Shown here: positions 1 through 8,682 of the stretch, piece after piece | Layout: every line of letters begins with the position of its first letter | Position numbering within the stretch: position 1 is the first letter of the stretch | Assembly (NCBI RefSeq): GCF_004803695.1 | Contig: NZ_CP039393.1 | Coordinates: forward strand, 1,426,001-1,490,000 | Source: Muribaculum gordoncarteri | GTDB taxonomy: Bacteria; Bacteroidota; Bacteroidia; Bacteroidales; Muribaculaceae | Direction: 5' to 3' | Length of the DNA stretch: 64,000 nt | Position numbers and translations under genes: made by a program | The notes under the pieces: model-generated | What the model was told of the DNA's origin: nothing | What the model saw: the letters and a program-made list of their open reading frames with translations, nothing else | The model's database searches: none

Positions 1-1613
1 TACAGGCGCAGACAAAGTTGCTGTTCAATACTTTACATAAGCTGCAAATCCCGACAATTATATTTATCAATAAGATTGACCGTGCCGGTGTGAATTTGGA
101 GCGTTTGTATCTGGATATAAAAGCAAATCTGTCTCAAGATGTCCTGTTTATGCAAACTGTTACCGATGGATCGGTTTATCCGGTTTGCTCCCAAACATAT
201 ATAAAGGAAGAATACAAAGAATTTGTATGCAACCATGACGACGATATATTAGAACGATATTTGTCGGATAGCGAAATTTCACCGGCTGATTATTGGAATA
301 CGATAATCGCTCTTGTGGCAAAAGCCAAAGTCTATCCGGTGCTACATGGATCAGCAATGTTCAATATCGGCATCAATGAGTTGATGGACGCCATCACTTC
401 TTTTATACTTCCTCCGGAATCAGTCTCAAACAGACTTTCAGCTTATCTCTATAAGATAGAGCATGATCCCAAAGGACATAAAAGAAGTTTTCTAAAAATA
501 ATTGACGGAAGTCTGAGACTTCGAGACGTCGTAAGAATCAACGATTCGGAAAAATCCATCAAGATTAAAAATCTAAAGACTATTTATCAGGGCAGAGAGA
601 TAAATTTTGATGAAGTGGGTGCCAATGATATCGCGATTGTAGAGGATATGGAAGATTTTCGAATCGGAGATTATTTAGGTGTTAAGCCTTGTTTGATTCA
701 AGGATTATCCCATCAGCATCCCGCCCTCAAATCCTCCGTCCGGCCAGACAAGCCCGAAGAGAGAAGCAAGGTTATATCCGCTCTGAATACATTGTGGATT
801 GAAGACCCGTCTTTGTCCTTTTCCATAAACTCATATAGCGATGAATTGGAAATCTCGTTATATGGTTTGACCCAAAAGGAAATCATACAGACATTGCTGG
901 AAGAACGGTTTTCCGTCAAGGTCCATTTTGATGAGATCAAGACTATCTACAAAGAACGACCTGTAAAAAAGGTCAATAAGATTATTCAGATTGAAGTACC
1001 ACCCAACCCTTACTGGGCCACAATAGGGCTGACTCTCGAACCCTTACCGTTAGGGACAGGGTTGCAAATCGAAAGTGACATCTCCTATGGTTATCTGAAC
1101 CATTCTTTTCAAAACGCCGTTTTTGAAGGGATTCGTATGTCTTGCCAATCGGGGTTACATGGTTGGGAAGTTACAGATCTGAAAGTAACTTTCACTCAAG
1201 CCGAGTATTATAGCCCGGTAAGCACACCTGCTGATTTCAGACAGCTGACCCCCTATGTCTTCAGGCTGGCTTTGCAACAGTCAGGTGTGGACATTCTCGA
1301 ACCGATGCTCTGTTTTGAGTTGCAGATACCCCAGGAGGCGAGTTCCAAAGCTATTACAGATTTGCAAAAAATGATGTCTGAGATTGAAGACATCAGTTGC
1401 AATAATGAGTGGTGTCATATTAAAGGGAAAGTTCCATTAAATACAAGTAAAGACTATGCCTCAGAAGTAAGTTCATACACTAAGGGCTTAGGTGTTTTTA
1501 TGGTTAAGCCATGCGGGTATCAAATAACAAAAGGCGGTTATTCTGATAATATCCGCATGAACGAAAAAGATAAACTTTTATTCATGTTCCAAAAATCAAT
1601 GTCATCAAAATAA
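1..1613 (+). CDS. tet(Q): Tetracycline resistance ribosomal protection protein Tet(Q), 5'-truncated by window edge
   Basis: EF-G-like GTPase that binds the ribosome and displaces tetracycline. The reading frame is open from base 3, so the start lies outside the window; 536 codons are visible of about 640-657 expected. The GTPase G4 motif NKID is near visible residue 24, followed by the translation-factor domains that resemble EF-G domains II-V. The last residues ([12 protein letters not shown]) match the Tet(Q) C-terminus I know almost exactly. The P-loop is outside the window. In CTnDOT-type elements tetQ is followed by rteA and rteB; here neither follows. Identification rests on strong family recall, not on a search. 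Confidence 0.96.
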   Translation, partial: QAQTKLLFNTLHKLQIPTIIFINKIDRAGVNLERLYLDIKANLSQDVLFMQTVTDGSVYPVCSQTYIKEEYKEFVCNHDDDILERYLSDSEISPADYWNTIIALVAKAKVYPVLHGSAMFNIGINELMDAITSFILPPESVSNRLSAYLYKIEHDPKGHKRSFLKIIDGSLRLRDVVRINDSEKSIKIKNLKTIYQGREINFDEVGANDIAIVEDMEDFRIGDYLGVKPCLIQGLSHQHPALKSSVRPDKPEERSKVISALNTLWIEDPSLSFSINSYSDELEISLYGLTQKEIIQTLLEERFSVKVHFDEIKTIYKERPVKKVNKIIQIEVPPNPYWATIGLTLEPLPLGTGLQIESDISYGYLNHSFQNAVFEGIRMSCQSGLHGWEVTDLKVTFTQAEYYSPVSTPADFRQLTPYVFRLALQQSGVDILEPMLCFELQIPQEASSKAITDLQKMMSEIEDISCNNEWCHIKGKVPLNTSKDYASEVSSYTKGLGVFMVKPCGYQITKGGYSDNIRMNEKDKLLFMFQKSMSSK

Positions 1614-2230
1614 TGGAGCGGTCAGGGAATTAATATAAGACGCTGTGGCGACAGGAGCGTGAGGCAGTGCGCCGGGCGTATTACCTCACACAACCTTATC
1701 ACCACCGCTTGCGTCCAAATGATGTGATAATTCAGGCGATAAGCCGTGTCAGTGGCCCGCGGATCCACAAACACGGCACATCGCCTTGTGCTGTTTATCG
1801 GTTGCCCGACTGATTCCGTGCTGCACACCGATTCAGCTTCGGGCAGTTCTGATTTTGGATATGATGCCCGGCTGAAGCCGGAGGCGGCGACAACGCCAGA
1901 GCAAAGCGAGGGCAAGCCTTCGCTCGACTCTCGCGTTGTCGCCTCTCTTTGGAATATCTGTCTGCAAACGATGACTGTGGCCGCTTCAAGGCTGGCACTT
2001 TGAAACGGCAACGGTCAAAGGTGGCCGGTTCTTTCCCTTGAAGATTTTGAGCCTCGGCAGGGACAGGCGTTTTGGCGTGCGAAGTTACTGCGTCCGGGAG
2101 GACCGTCAAGTGACGCTACGCTTGTGGTCGGCGTCCGCACTCGTGAGCCTCCACAAATTCTTCTCGTGCCTCAAACAATTTGGGTATCCCTCGCTTGCCG
2201 CTGACTACACACTTGCCTTATCCTCCCTTT
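1614..2230. other. Gene-free stretch downstream of tet(Q)
   Basis: About 620 bases between tet(Q) and the first small gene. Open frames exist on both strands (for example 1622-2011 minus and 1746-2003 plus), but they overlap each other, are rich in Ser/Arg/Pro and resemble no family I know. No tRNA, promoter match or insertion-sequence end is visible. It may be a decayed remnant of the rteA/rteB region, but nothing in the sequence proves it. Confidence 0.5.
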
Positions 2231-2536
2231 ATGGCCGCAGTCGTGGAACAGCACGAAAAACGGCCAGCCCTGCCGGAGAAGCTCAAAGAGCTTCAAACAA
2301 AAGGGAGAAAATTAACTCAAACGCTCAAACATCAAATGACTATGCGAGTAAAAAGAATGAAAGTAGCAGAGGGCAAACGGCTCAATATCGGGCAGTTCCC
2401 AAATTTCCACCGCTCCGGCTCCATTAGGGGCATGAAAAAACTCTACTATGGCGAGAACTGCCTTTTGGTACGCTGTGGCAACTACATCTACAACGTGACC
2501 TCCGAACCCTCAATCTACAATCAGGCAACAATCTAA
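2231..2536 (+). CDS. Small basic hypothetical protein of Bacteroides mobile elements
   Basis: About 101 residues if translation starts at the ATG at 2231 (MAAVVEQHEK). The C-terminal half (GSIRGMKKLYYGENCLLVRC and GNYIYNVTSEP) looks like a small uncharacterised protein seen in Bacteroides conjugative elements. Starts at 2337 or 2343 (MTMRVKRMKV) are also possible, because the first 35 residues are basic and low in conservation signals. It leads a set of closely spaced plus-strand small genes downstream of tet(Q). Function unknown. Confidence 0.6.
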   Translation: MAAVVEQHEKRPALPEKLKELQTKGRKLTQTLKHQMTMRVKRMKVAEGKRLNIGQFPNFHRSGSIRGMKKLYYGENCLLVRCGNYIYNVTSEPSIYNQATI

Positions 2537-2547
2537 ATCATAAGAAC

Positions 2548-2868
2548 ATGGAAAATTATAACGGAATAGCAATATCCAACAACGACAAGGAATTTGTCGT
2601 GGCGTTTGACAACTTTGTCAACGGCAAAATGCAATCCGCAACCAACACAGGAAAGGCACTCGCCACAATACACCGCTATTTGCAGTCGCAGGCTTTCAAG
2701 GTGTGCGTGGCTTATATCCGTCAGCTCGCTGTCAACTACCGCACCGGCTATTATGACGAGCGGAACGAAACGACAGCCCGGAGAGCGGCGATGATGTACG
2801 ACACACTGATGAACGGCGATGAAATCTATGACCCCGAATATAAGGAACTAAAGGATAAAAGCGTATGA
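2548..2868 (+). CDS. Hypothetical protein, 106 aa
   Basis: Soluble, mixed-charge protein starting MENYNGIAISNN, 11 bases after the previous stop. The middle (GKALATIHRYLQ, AFKVCVAYIRQLAVNYR) looks helical. No catalytic motif, signal peptide or membrane segment. The stop codon overlaps the next start (ATGA at 2865-2868), which indicates translational coupling in a small-gene operon. I recognise the general type as an accessory cargo protein of Bacteroidales elements but assign no function. Confidence 0.7.
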   Translation: MENYNGIAISNNDKEFVVAFDNFVNGKMQSATNTGKALATIHRYLQSQAFKVCVAYIRQLAVNYRTGYYDERNETTARRAAMMYDTLMNGDEIYDPEYKELKDKSV

Positions 2869-3032
2869 ACGACACCGATTTTCCCGAATACGGACGCCAG
2901 TGCGAGTTGCTGACACCGTGGCGAGGCTACCACCGTGGCACAATCGTAGGACTGAACGGCTACCGCTTCATCATCGAGGTAAGCAGTGGCGCGAGGATTG
3001 AACTTTACGAAGATGAAATTGAATTTGACTGA
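2865..3032 (+). CDS. Very small acidic protein, 55 aa
   Basis: Starts at the ATG overlapping the preceding stop (ATGA) and ends two bases before the next gene. The product has a central glycine/tyrosine stretch (WRGYHRGTIVGLNGYRF) and an acidic C-terminus (ELYEDEIEFD). The fold looks like a small beta barrel (SH3-like), by inference only. The tight tiling with genes on both sides is the main evidence that it is real. Function unknown. Confidence 0.6.
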   Translation: MNDTDFPEYGRQCELLTPWRGYHRGTIVGLNGYRFIIEVSSGARIELYEDEIEFD

Positions 3033-3034
3033 CT

Positions 3035-3397
3035 ATGAACAGACTGTTGACACCGAAATTTGAGGAAGCCATAAAGGACTATCCTCTGTACTCGCAGGAC
3101 GGCAAGGAGAGAAATGCCGTGTGCGTGGCGATATTCACTATCGGAAATATCTGTTGGTTTGTGCTTGAAGGAGGCAAAGAGGGAGACGATACAATCCTTT
3201 ACTGCATAGTGGTCGGACTCGGCGAAGATGAATACGGCTATGTGTCGCTCAAAGAACTTGCCGATGTCGAACTTGACTATCGCAAACAAGGCTTCGGCAT
3301 TATCCGAGTGATACAAATGCCGTATTTCACCCCATGCCCCATAGGGCAAATAAGCGATGAGAGGCTTCAAGACTTCTTGAACCGCCTTTATGATTGA
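3035..3397 (+). CDS. DUF2958-type protein, 120 aa
   Basis: Matches the DUF2958 pattern: an N-terminal LLTPKFEEAIKDYPLYSQDG, then AVCVAIFTIGNICWFVLEG and a core VVGLGEDEYGYVSLKEL. Members are small proteins common on conjugative elements and plasmids; their biochemical role is not established. It starts two bases after the previous stop and so belongs to the same small-gene operon. Confidence 0.8.
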   Translation: MNRLLTPKFEEAIKDYPLYSQDGKERNAVCVAIFTIGNICWFVLEGGKEGDDTILYCIVVGLGEDEYGYVSLKELADVELDYRKQGFGIIRVIQMPYFTPCPIGQISDERLQDFLNRLYD

Positions 3398-3497
3398 CCG
3401 AACACGTCAGCCGTGGTGTTGTGCCACGGCTGACATTACCGAAAAATTCGGTCTGCCACCTCCATGCCGGACGTGGCAGACATAAACGTGTACTGAC

Positions 3498-3869
3498 ATG
3501 ATTTTACAAACCATAATCCAAGTTGCCGCACAATGCGGCTGGAGTGTGACCGCCAATGTGAGAGACGGAAACATCACCTCTTTCGATTTCCGGCGGAATA
3601 CCGAGAGCGGAGTGCCGTTCTGCTTCTCAGCCGACATGACCGGTAGCAAACCGACTTCGCTGGTGGACGACATACTGTCGTTCATCGACGCTTTCCAACC
3701 CGACATCTTCGCGCGGCAGTGGTGCCGGATTTCGGGTGCCGGAGAGAGCCGATATGCCCAAACACTCTCCGACATGGACGGCATACGCACCCGGGCATGG
3801 CTACTCGCCATCGACCTCTCCGAAGCCTTCGCCGCTCCGCGCCCCTCGCCGTGGTATCTCTGGAACTGA
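3498..3869 (+). CDS. Hypothetical protein, 123 aa
   Basis: Starts MILQTIIQVAAQCGWSVTA after a 100-base gap that contains a GC-rich inverted repeat around 3407-3480 (CCGTGGTG / CACCTCC arms, imperfect). Alternating beta and helix pattern, no membrane segment. The C-terminal part ends PSPWYLWN. It ends only 10 bases from the convergent minus-strand gene at 3880. I do not recognise the family. Confidence 0.6.
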   Translation: MILQTIIQVAAQCGWSVTANVRDGNITSFDFRRNTESGVPFCFSADMTGSKPTSLVDDILSFIDAFQPDIFARQWCRISGAGESRYAQTLSDMDGIRTRAWLLAIDLSEAFAAPRPSPWYLWN

Positions 3870-3879
3870 CAGTGCCGTT

Positions 3880-4128
3880 TTATCGGTTCTTCCGTTTTCT
3901 TCCCCGCTTGACCTGCGGGTGGTCGAGCAGGAAAATTATGTCGCTTCCGAGTATCAGCCTGTGCCAGCCGTTTTCCGAGCGGCGGTATGGGAGTACCGGG
4001 GGCGATTGCCTCATGTATTCGTAAATCGTTGTATGGCTTATGCCGAGCAATTTTCTTGCCGCCATCACCGAATATAGCAAATCGGGGACTATCCTGTGAA
4101 AATCAGGGCGCATGGCTTTTCTCCCCAC
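3880..4128 (-). CDS. Helix-turn-helix DNA-binding protein, 82 aa
   Basis: Contains a MerR/excisionase-like HTH: MAARKLLGISHTTIYEYM (about residues 21-38), followed by a basic wing, and ends in a lysine/arginine-rich tail (KRGRKRKNR). Such proteins act as excisionases or small regulators in integrative elements. It overlaps the upstream gene by 26 bases and is the last gene of a minus-strand operon that includes the replication pair. The exact role is inferred from size, fold and context. Confidence 0.65.
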   Translation of the reverse strand: MGRKAMRPDFHRIVPDLLYSVMAARKLLGISHTTIYEYMRQSPPVLPYRRSENGWHRLILGSDIIFLLDHPQVKRGRKRKNR

Positions 4129-4345
4129 TTTCCATCACCGCCTGCCGGCGGTATGCGTTTATGAAAACTTCGGCGGCTTCCACTGCCATCTCTGCGGAGA
4201 GGCTGATATGCGCTGGCCACCTTGTAAGACGGTTCTCCGGAGTCACGACATCCGACAACCGAATGTCGTGATAATACAGCGCGACCGCAAGGTCATATTT
4301 CCGCTGTTCCCAATCTATGGGTGTAGGTTGTACGTTGTCTTTCAT
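4103..4345 (-). CDS. Hypothetical protein, 80 aa
   Basis: Starts MKDNVQPTPIDWEQRKYDLA and overlaps both neighbours (26 bases with the downstream HTH gene, 4 bases with the upstream ATPase gene), consistent with translational coupling. Mostly helical in appearance, with a segment YHDIRLSDVVTPENR. No motif recognised. The operon position suggests a role in replication or maintenance of the element, but the sequence does not show it. Confidence 0.6.
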   Translation of the reverse strand: MKDNVQPTPIDWEQRKYDLAVALYYHDIRLSDVVTPENRLTRWPAHISLSAEMAVEAAEVFINAYRRQAVMESGEKSHAP

Positions 4346-5049
4346 TTTTCCATGTTCTTTTGAGTGTTTATCCTGAATGTCTTTCCTCGCAAGGCGACGA
4401 AATTGAACATCTCCTTGAAGCGGTCATATATCCTCTCGCCATAGGCCTCCTGTATCTGGTCGATTGTGAAGTTGGTGGTGGCATGGGTGAACTGGTGGTA
4501 GCGGTTGTCGTAGCGTGACTGGAAGATGTACTGCATAACATTCTCGAAGTTGCCGTACCTTCCTGTCGGCAATGTCTCGCTGCCAAGTTCGTCAAACGCC
4601 TGTCTTGGACTGTCGATATACTGCCTGATGCCCCGGTAGCCTCCGTATATTGACTCATCGGCGTAAGCGGCGCATACATCAATCACGTTGTCTATCCGGA
4701 AATAATACCGGTTGCCCTCGATGTGCGGCCTCACAAGGTAGCAGAACTCCCTGATGATTTTCAGCATGGTGGATTTGCCCGTACCTATGTCGCCCCAAAT
4801 AAGAAGCCCCTTGTCCGGATCAAGGTTGCCGTCATAGTCCATCACCGCCCAGTGAACGATGTCGTTGTATGCCGGTTTCATTTCTTCCCTCACTGTGAAG
4901 CCCGGGCAGACAGCAACGGCACACTGCATGAAAAGTGTCTTGTATTCGCTAATCCTCGATAAGTCCACAGTTCGGTTTGATCGGCGTTCTGCGGCCTCTC
5001 TGATTTCCCTGACGGCTTCCGCCGGGTTTATTTTCTTTGGGTATGCCAT
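4342..5049 (-). CDS. DnaC-like AAA+ ATPase (helicase loader type)
   Basis: 235 residues with a Walker A motif GDIGTGKST (about residues 87-95) after LLIW, a degenerate Walker B region (QAFDELGSE) and an ATPase core similar to DnaC/IstB loaders of phages and mobile elements. Such proteins load the replicative helicase. The chosen start (MAYPKKINPAE) overlaps the upstream DnaD-like gene by 101 bases, which is unusually long. An internal methionine at residue 41 (4929) would remove the overlap but would shorten the N-terminal domain. It pairs with the upstream gene as a typical DnaD/DnaC replisome module. Confidence 0.75.
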   Translation of the reverse strand: MAYPKKINPAEAVREIREAAERRSNRTVDLSRISEYKTLFMQCAVAVCPGFTVREEMKPAYNDIVHWAVMDYDGNLDPDKGLLIWGDIGTGKSTMLKIIREFCYLVRPHIEGNRYYFRIDNVIDVCAAYADESIYGGYRGIRQYIDSPRQAFDELGSETLPTGRYGNFENVMQYIFQSRYDNRYHQFTHATTNFTIDQIQEAYGERIYDRFKEMFNFVALRGKTFRINTQKNMEK

Positions 5050-5746
5050 TGTTCCGTTCTCGTTCTAATCGGGCGCGGGCCCAGTTGAAAAAATGATCCT
5101 TGCACTCCTGCACGGTCTGATGATTCTTTTTCTTGATCCTGCACTCCTGAAAAAAGTCAGGAAGCATATTTTCAAGTATCTTCCTTTCGCAGTGCAAGGC
5201 TCCGGCTATTTCGTCGAGCGAAGCCGTATCCTTTGAAAAAATTTCAAAAACTTCTCCTTCACGCGCGGGGGAGAGAGAATTTTTATTTATATTATTATCT
5301 ATATAATATATGTCCCCAAAGGTGTCCCCAACAGTGTCGGAAGAAGTGTCCCCATTTGTGGGGGATTGAGCTTCTGAAGAAGCCCCGATAGCCGTTGTAT
5401 CCGATGGAGCCATGATTGAAAAGCCGGGTATCTGATCCATGACAAGCACCGTGTATAATGTCGCGTTGCCTATTTCAAGTCGCCGTATCCACTTCTGCGC
5501 CTCAAAAATCCTCATGTATCTTCCTACTGTATCTTTGTCCGCTCCGATTGAGGCGGCCAGTTTTCGTGTCGAGGCCACGAACTGACCGGGCAGGATGTCT
5601 ATTGTCGTGCCTTTTATGGGATATGTGCCTTTGGCTCTATGCACGCGGAAAAGTATCTCCAGCCAGAGATGTACCATCCGGCTCTCGGAGTAGAGCCATT
5701 CCACGTCGCGGAGATAGTGCATTACGGGTATCCATGAACGGTTCAT
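4949..5746 (-). CDS. DnaD-like replication initiation protein (winged helix plus C-terminal DUF7833-like region)
   Basis: 265 residues. The N-terminal part resembles a winged-helix domain: STRKLAASIGADKDTVGRYM at about residues 60-79 is the HTH. A low-complexity Ser/Thr/Asp linker spans about 115-155. The C-terminal helical region carries KDHFFNWARARLERERN, typical of Bacteroidales replication-associated proteins. The role would be to bind the element's origin and recruit the DnaC-like loader encoded next. Runs of AT bases near 5278-5310 encode the YYIDNNINKN part of the linker. Function is inferred from architecture and pairing. Confidence 0.65.
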   Translation of the reverse strand: MNRSWIPVMHYLRDVEWLYSESRMVHLWLEILFRVHRAKGTYPIKGTTIDILPGQFVASTRKLAASIGADKDTVGRYMRIFEAQKWIRRLEIGNATLYTVLVMDQIPGFSIMAPSDTTAIGASSEAQSPTNGDTSSDTVGDTFGDIYYIDNNINKNSLSPAREGEVFEIFSKDTASLDEIAGALHCERKILENMLPDFFQECRIKKKNHQTVQECKDHFFNWARARLERERNNGIPKENKPGGSRQGNQRGRRTPIKPNCGLIED

Positions 5747-5798
5747 TTCGGCTGTTTATATTCTTGGGGTACATATATATTGGAGTTGTGCGTATGCC

Positions 5799-6074
5799 TC
5801 AGGCTTTTCCGCTTGGAGTGTCAACATCGCGGTCTGTCACATATAGTTCCTTCGGGAACACCACACATCCGGCAATCCTCTCTATCTCTTTCTTGCAGAA
5901 GGAGGGTATGCAGCAGCATCCGGCTTTCCAGTTATAGAATGTCTTGCGTTTGATGCCTTCTCCGCAGGCTCTTACTACCGCTGTCACGAAAAAACGGTGG
6001 TCAGTATGGGGTAGCGTGGCGAGATAGTCGTTAAGACACTTGGAGTCAATCTCTTTGACCTGTTGTGTAGTCAT
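5799..6074 (-). CDS. Hypothetical cysteine-containing protein, 91 aa
   Basis: Starts MTTQQVKEIDSKCLNDYLA. The middle has an unusual GCCCIPSFC cluster flanked by charged sequence (KRKTFYNWK, KKEIERIAG). The pattern TFYNWKAG resembles the recognition region of small HTH proteins, so a DNA-binding role is possible but unproven. It sits between the DnaD-like gene and the excisionase-like gene, in the same orientation. Confidence 0.55.
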   Translation of the reverse strand: MTTQQVKEIDSKCLNDYLATLPHTDHRFFVTAVVRACGEGIKRKTFYNWKAGCCCIPSFCKKEIERIAGCVVFPKELYVTDRDVDTPSGKA

Positions 6075-6100
6075 AATTTCGTCCTTTAAGATTAAATGAA

Positions 6101-6376
6101 TCAGGTCTGCCGTTTTTTTTCAAGTGTTGCGTATCCGGCACGCTCCCTCACATCGTAAAGAGAGAGGAAAAAACGCCGCCCGTTACGCTCCGCTTTCAGG
6201 GAGCCGTCATGTATCGCGTCGCGTACACGCTGGTCTGAACAGTGCATGATCTCCGCCGCCTCACGCACGGTTATCTTTCTGTCGGGAGGCACCGGTGCGG
6301 TGATGTTCCGCTTTATCTCTTCAAGGGTGTTCTCAATCCTTGTGAGCCTCATTGTTATGCGTCTGTCTTCACTCAT
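6101..6376 (-). CDS. Excisionase-like helix-turn-helix protein, 91 aa
   Basis: N-terminal coiled-coil-like stretch (RLTRIENTLEEIKRNI), then an excisionase-family winged HTH: KITVREAAEIMHCSDQRVRD (about residues 38-57), followed by DGSLKAERNGRRFFLS. In this family the domain binds bent att or promoter DNA, regulating excision or transcription. It is first in the minus-strand operon and divergent from the XRE repressor gene, a phage-like control layout. Confidence 0.7.
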   Translation of the reverse strand: MSEDRRITMRLTRIENTLEEIKRNITAPVPPDRKITVREAAEIMHCSDQRVRDAIHDGSLKAERNGRRFFLSLYDVRERAGYATLEKKRQT

Positions 6377-6587
6377 AGTCGTATCCGTTTTATAAGCTGT
6401 TTGACATTTTTTCTTTTAGCAACCATTAGCTATGTTTAGAAAAATGATTATCTTTGCAATTAGAAATAATTAATCTAAATTAGGTAGTTGCATTAACACT
6501 AACAAACTAATTGTACTAAATGATTGTTTGAAGTGTTATTATTGGAAATACCTAATCAAATTTATTATAAAATATAAACATGAGTTT
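6377..6587. promoter_or_regulatory. Divergent promoter and operator region between the excisionase-like and repressor genes
   Basis: AT-rich 211 bases. A Bacteroidota -7 box TATCTTTG is at 6449-6456 on the plus strand, but no clear TTTG lies at the proper distance upstream. Downstream are repeated TTAG/CTAA words, including the inverted repeat TTAGA-N9-TCTAA near 6460-6478, plausible operators for the XRE repressor at 6588. The repressor link is inference. Confidence 0.4.
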
Positions 6588-7052
6588 ATGGACAACATAA
6601 GAAATAGGGTGAGACAGGCGATGGAATGGCTGAAAGACAACAGGCTGTTCAACTCCAACCGTGTCATTGCGGAAAAGATGGGCTACAATCCCAGTGTCGT
6701 GTCACAGGTGATAACCGGCAAATCCAAAGTGACGGAACGCTTTGTCAAAAGCCTGTGCAGCATATACCAGCCCCTGAGTTTCGATTGGATATGGAACGGG
6801 AATGGGAACATGATACAGGAGACAGTTCCACGACAGCCGGAAGCGGATCCGGAGCCGCCGCAGATGGACCGCTTCTCATATATCCTCGCTGACATGGCTG
6901 AGATCATAAAGAACATGACGGCCTTCATGGGGCCGATGAATAACCGGCTTGAACGTCTGGAAAAGAGGATTGATGAACAGGCGAAGGAGATAGAACGGCT
7001 ACGCTCTGAACTGTCTGCAAAAGAGAAAGCCGCCACCTCCCGGAAGAAGTGA
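6588..7052 (+). CDS. XRE-family phage-type repressor
   Basis: 154 residues from the ATG at 6588; a longer in-frame start at 6528 adds an AT-encoded leader without conservation signs. The HTH is NRVIAEKMGYNPSVVSQVIT (about residues 22-41), followed by VTERFVKSLCSIY and a PLSFDWIWNGNGNMI segment typical of Bacteroidales phage-like repressors. The C-terminal half has a coiled coil (NRLERLEKRIDEQAKEIERL). It likely controls the divergent operon and the integrase region. No protease domain is visible. Confidence 0.75.
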   Translation: MDNIRNRVRQAMEWLKDNRLFNSNRVIAEKMGYNPSVVSQVITGKSKVTERFVKSLCSIYQPLSFDWIWNGNGNMIQETVPRQPEADPEPPQMDRFSYILADMAEIIKNMTAFMGPMNNRLERLEKRIDEQAKEIERLRSELSAKEKAATSRKK

Positions 7053-7078
7053 CGGCTGCACCCATGTTAAGGTAGAGA

Positions 7079-8203
7079 TTATTTAAGTTTACCGAAGCCC
7101 TGTATGACGCTCGTCTGAAGCACATGGGCGTATTTCTCGGTCATTGCCACGTTGGAGTGGGCGAGCATCTTGCTCACAGTCTCGATACCCACGCCTTTTG
7201 TCAACGCCCACGTTGCAAACGTGTGGCGGCCTACGTGCATTGTCAGGTTGATGTGCAGACTGGCAAGGTTGGCGATTATCTTCAACTGGTCGTTGCATTT
7301 CTGGTTGCTCATCAGATTGAGGTTGTAGTTGTACTTTTTCAATATGGCTATCGCCTTAGGCAACAGCACAATCGTATAGGGCATACCGGTTTTCATACGC
7401 TTGTCTCGTATGCAGTAGTCCTCGCCCTGCCTGAACACGTCCGACTTCTTGATCTTCACAAGGTCGGAGTACGCCAGCCCTGTGTAGCATGAGAAGATAA
7501 ACATATCGCGCACTTTCTCGGTCATGCCGTAGAGTTCAAGGGCTTCCACGCGATCACGTTCCTCTTCGGTAAGGAATTTTATGCCCTCCGATTTTCCACG
7601 CGAAATCCTCATGCCGTCGTATGGGTTGGACTCCAGCTTCTCAAACTGTATCGCCTCCACGATATAGGGTTTGAGGCGTTTGTGATAGCCGTGAACCGAT
7701 GCCTGGGCTGTCACACGCTTGCGTATGAAATCGTCCCATAATCTGATGTTCTTTGGGGTGAGGTCGCTGAAGAAGCGTATCAGCCCGAAGTCGCGCAGGC
7801 ATTTGAGCATCACCTTGTGCTGCTTGCGTGTTGACTCCGTGACCGGGCGCATGTCGATACGTTCCTCCAGCCAGTCGAGAAAACTTGCCGACGAACCCTG
7901 CAACTTCGTTTTCTTGACCTTTTTGAGAAGCGACAGGTCGTATTCGCCCTTTGTCGAGGCTATGGACGACATCTTCTCATGCAGACCGTCATAGACACGG
8001 CGTATCTGCTCGTTCAGATGGTCGGCCTGAGGGTGGTTGACCACCTCCTTGCCGTTCCACTGCTGCTTGAGTACAGCCACGCCGGTGGAGAGACGGACGC
8101 GCTCACGGTTGTACGACACCTCAATCTCCACGGTGCCGGGGTTGACGGCCGATGCCTTCTTGCGGCGGTCGAAAACAATCTTGATCTGTGGTATTCCTGC
8201 CAT
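7079..8203 (-). CDS. Tyrosine recombinase / integrase of the left element
   Basis: 374 residues. An N-terminal arm-binding domain (about 1-95) is followed by a SAM-like core-binding domain and the catalytic domain. Visible catalytic residues are Lys271, His323 and Arg326 (HVGRH), His349 and Tyr358. The usual first catalytic Arg is replaced: the motif reads CYTGLAYSDL with Ala244, as in many Bacteroidales element integrases. It is transcribed away from tRNA-Lys, with its start next to repeated arm-like sites, so it probably integrated the 1-8.6 kb element near this tRNA. Converges with the repressor gene. Confidence 0.9.
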   Translation of the reverse strand: MAGIPQIKIVFDRRKKASAVNPGTVEIEVSYNRERVRLSTGVAVLKQQWNGKEVVNHPQADHLNEQIRRVYDGLHEKMSSIASTKGEYDLSLLKKVKKTKLQGSSASFLDWLEERIDMRPVTESTRKQHKVMLKCLRDFGLIRFFSDLTPKNIRLWDDFIRKRVTAQASVHGYHKRLKPYIVEAIQFEKLESNPYDGMRISRGKSEGIKFLTEEERDRVEALELYGMTEKVRDMFIFSCYTGLAYSDLVKIKKSDVFRQGEDYCIRDKRMKTGMPYTIVLLPKAIAILKKYNYNLNLMSNQKCNDQLKIIANLASLHINLTMHVGRHTFATWALTKGVGIETVSKMLAHSNVAMTEKYAHVLQTSVIQGFGKLK

Positions 8204-8245
8204 AAGTAAAAGATTTTAAGAATGATACATTCAAATTTCTCGTGA

Positions 8246-8517
8246 TGTGGTACACGAAAAAGCGTGTACCACAAATTCCGGGAAATGTACCACACGTGTA
8301 CCACATACCATTTCAACGCATCCAACAACGAGGCTGTTGCACGCCCCGAATCTTTTGGAAACATTTAGCACAAAATAGCAAATATCAGAGAGTTGGCACT
8401 CTAAACAGGCTCCGGTCGCTATGGCAAGACCGGGGCAGGAGACAACGGCTGATATTTGTTGGAAAAGCTGGTACATTTGTGGTACTTTTTTGTGGTACAT
8501 TCACGAAATCTGTACCA
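8246..8517. repeat. Cluster of TGTGGTACA repeats, probable integrase/excisionase arm sites
   Basis: Copies: TGTGGTACA at 8246-8254 and 8491-8499; its complement TGTACCACA at 8265-8273, 8286-8294 and 8297-8305; near copies at 8469-8475 (TGGTACA), 8478-8486 (TGTGGTACT) and 8511-8517 (TGTACCA). The first two form a perfect inverted pair. They split into two groups about 160 bases apart, between the integrase start and tRNA-Lys, as arm sites flanking an att core would. Confidence 0.6.
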
Positions 8518-8651
8518 AAGATAATGTGCTAATTCCGAACTAACAAATGCTAACTTTGGCTATCGGCAGGAAATACGGTTTGTGCTAAATCTTTCTAAAT
8601 CAAGATTTTATAAAATTGCTAACACTTGCACATCAGTCACTTACGGACACG

Positions 8652-8680
8652 AAAAAAGGGCCACTGAAAAGTGACCCTTT
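8652..8680 (-). terminator. Intrinsic terminator after tRNA-Lys
   Basis: On the minus strand AAAGGGTCACT pairs with AGTGGCCCTTT (one G-T pair) and is followed by a T run. It lies immediately 3' of the tRNA. Confidence 0.8.
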
Positions 8681-8682
8681 AG

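Noticed and set aside
1622-2427. Overlapping open frames on both strands after tet(Q)
   Set aside because: They conflict with each other, have skewed composition and show no family motif; left as a gene-free stretch.
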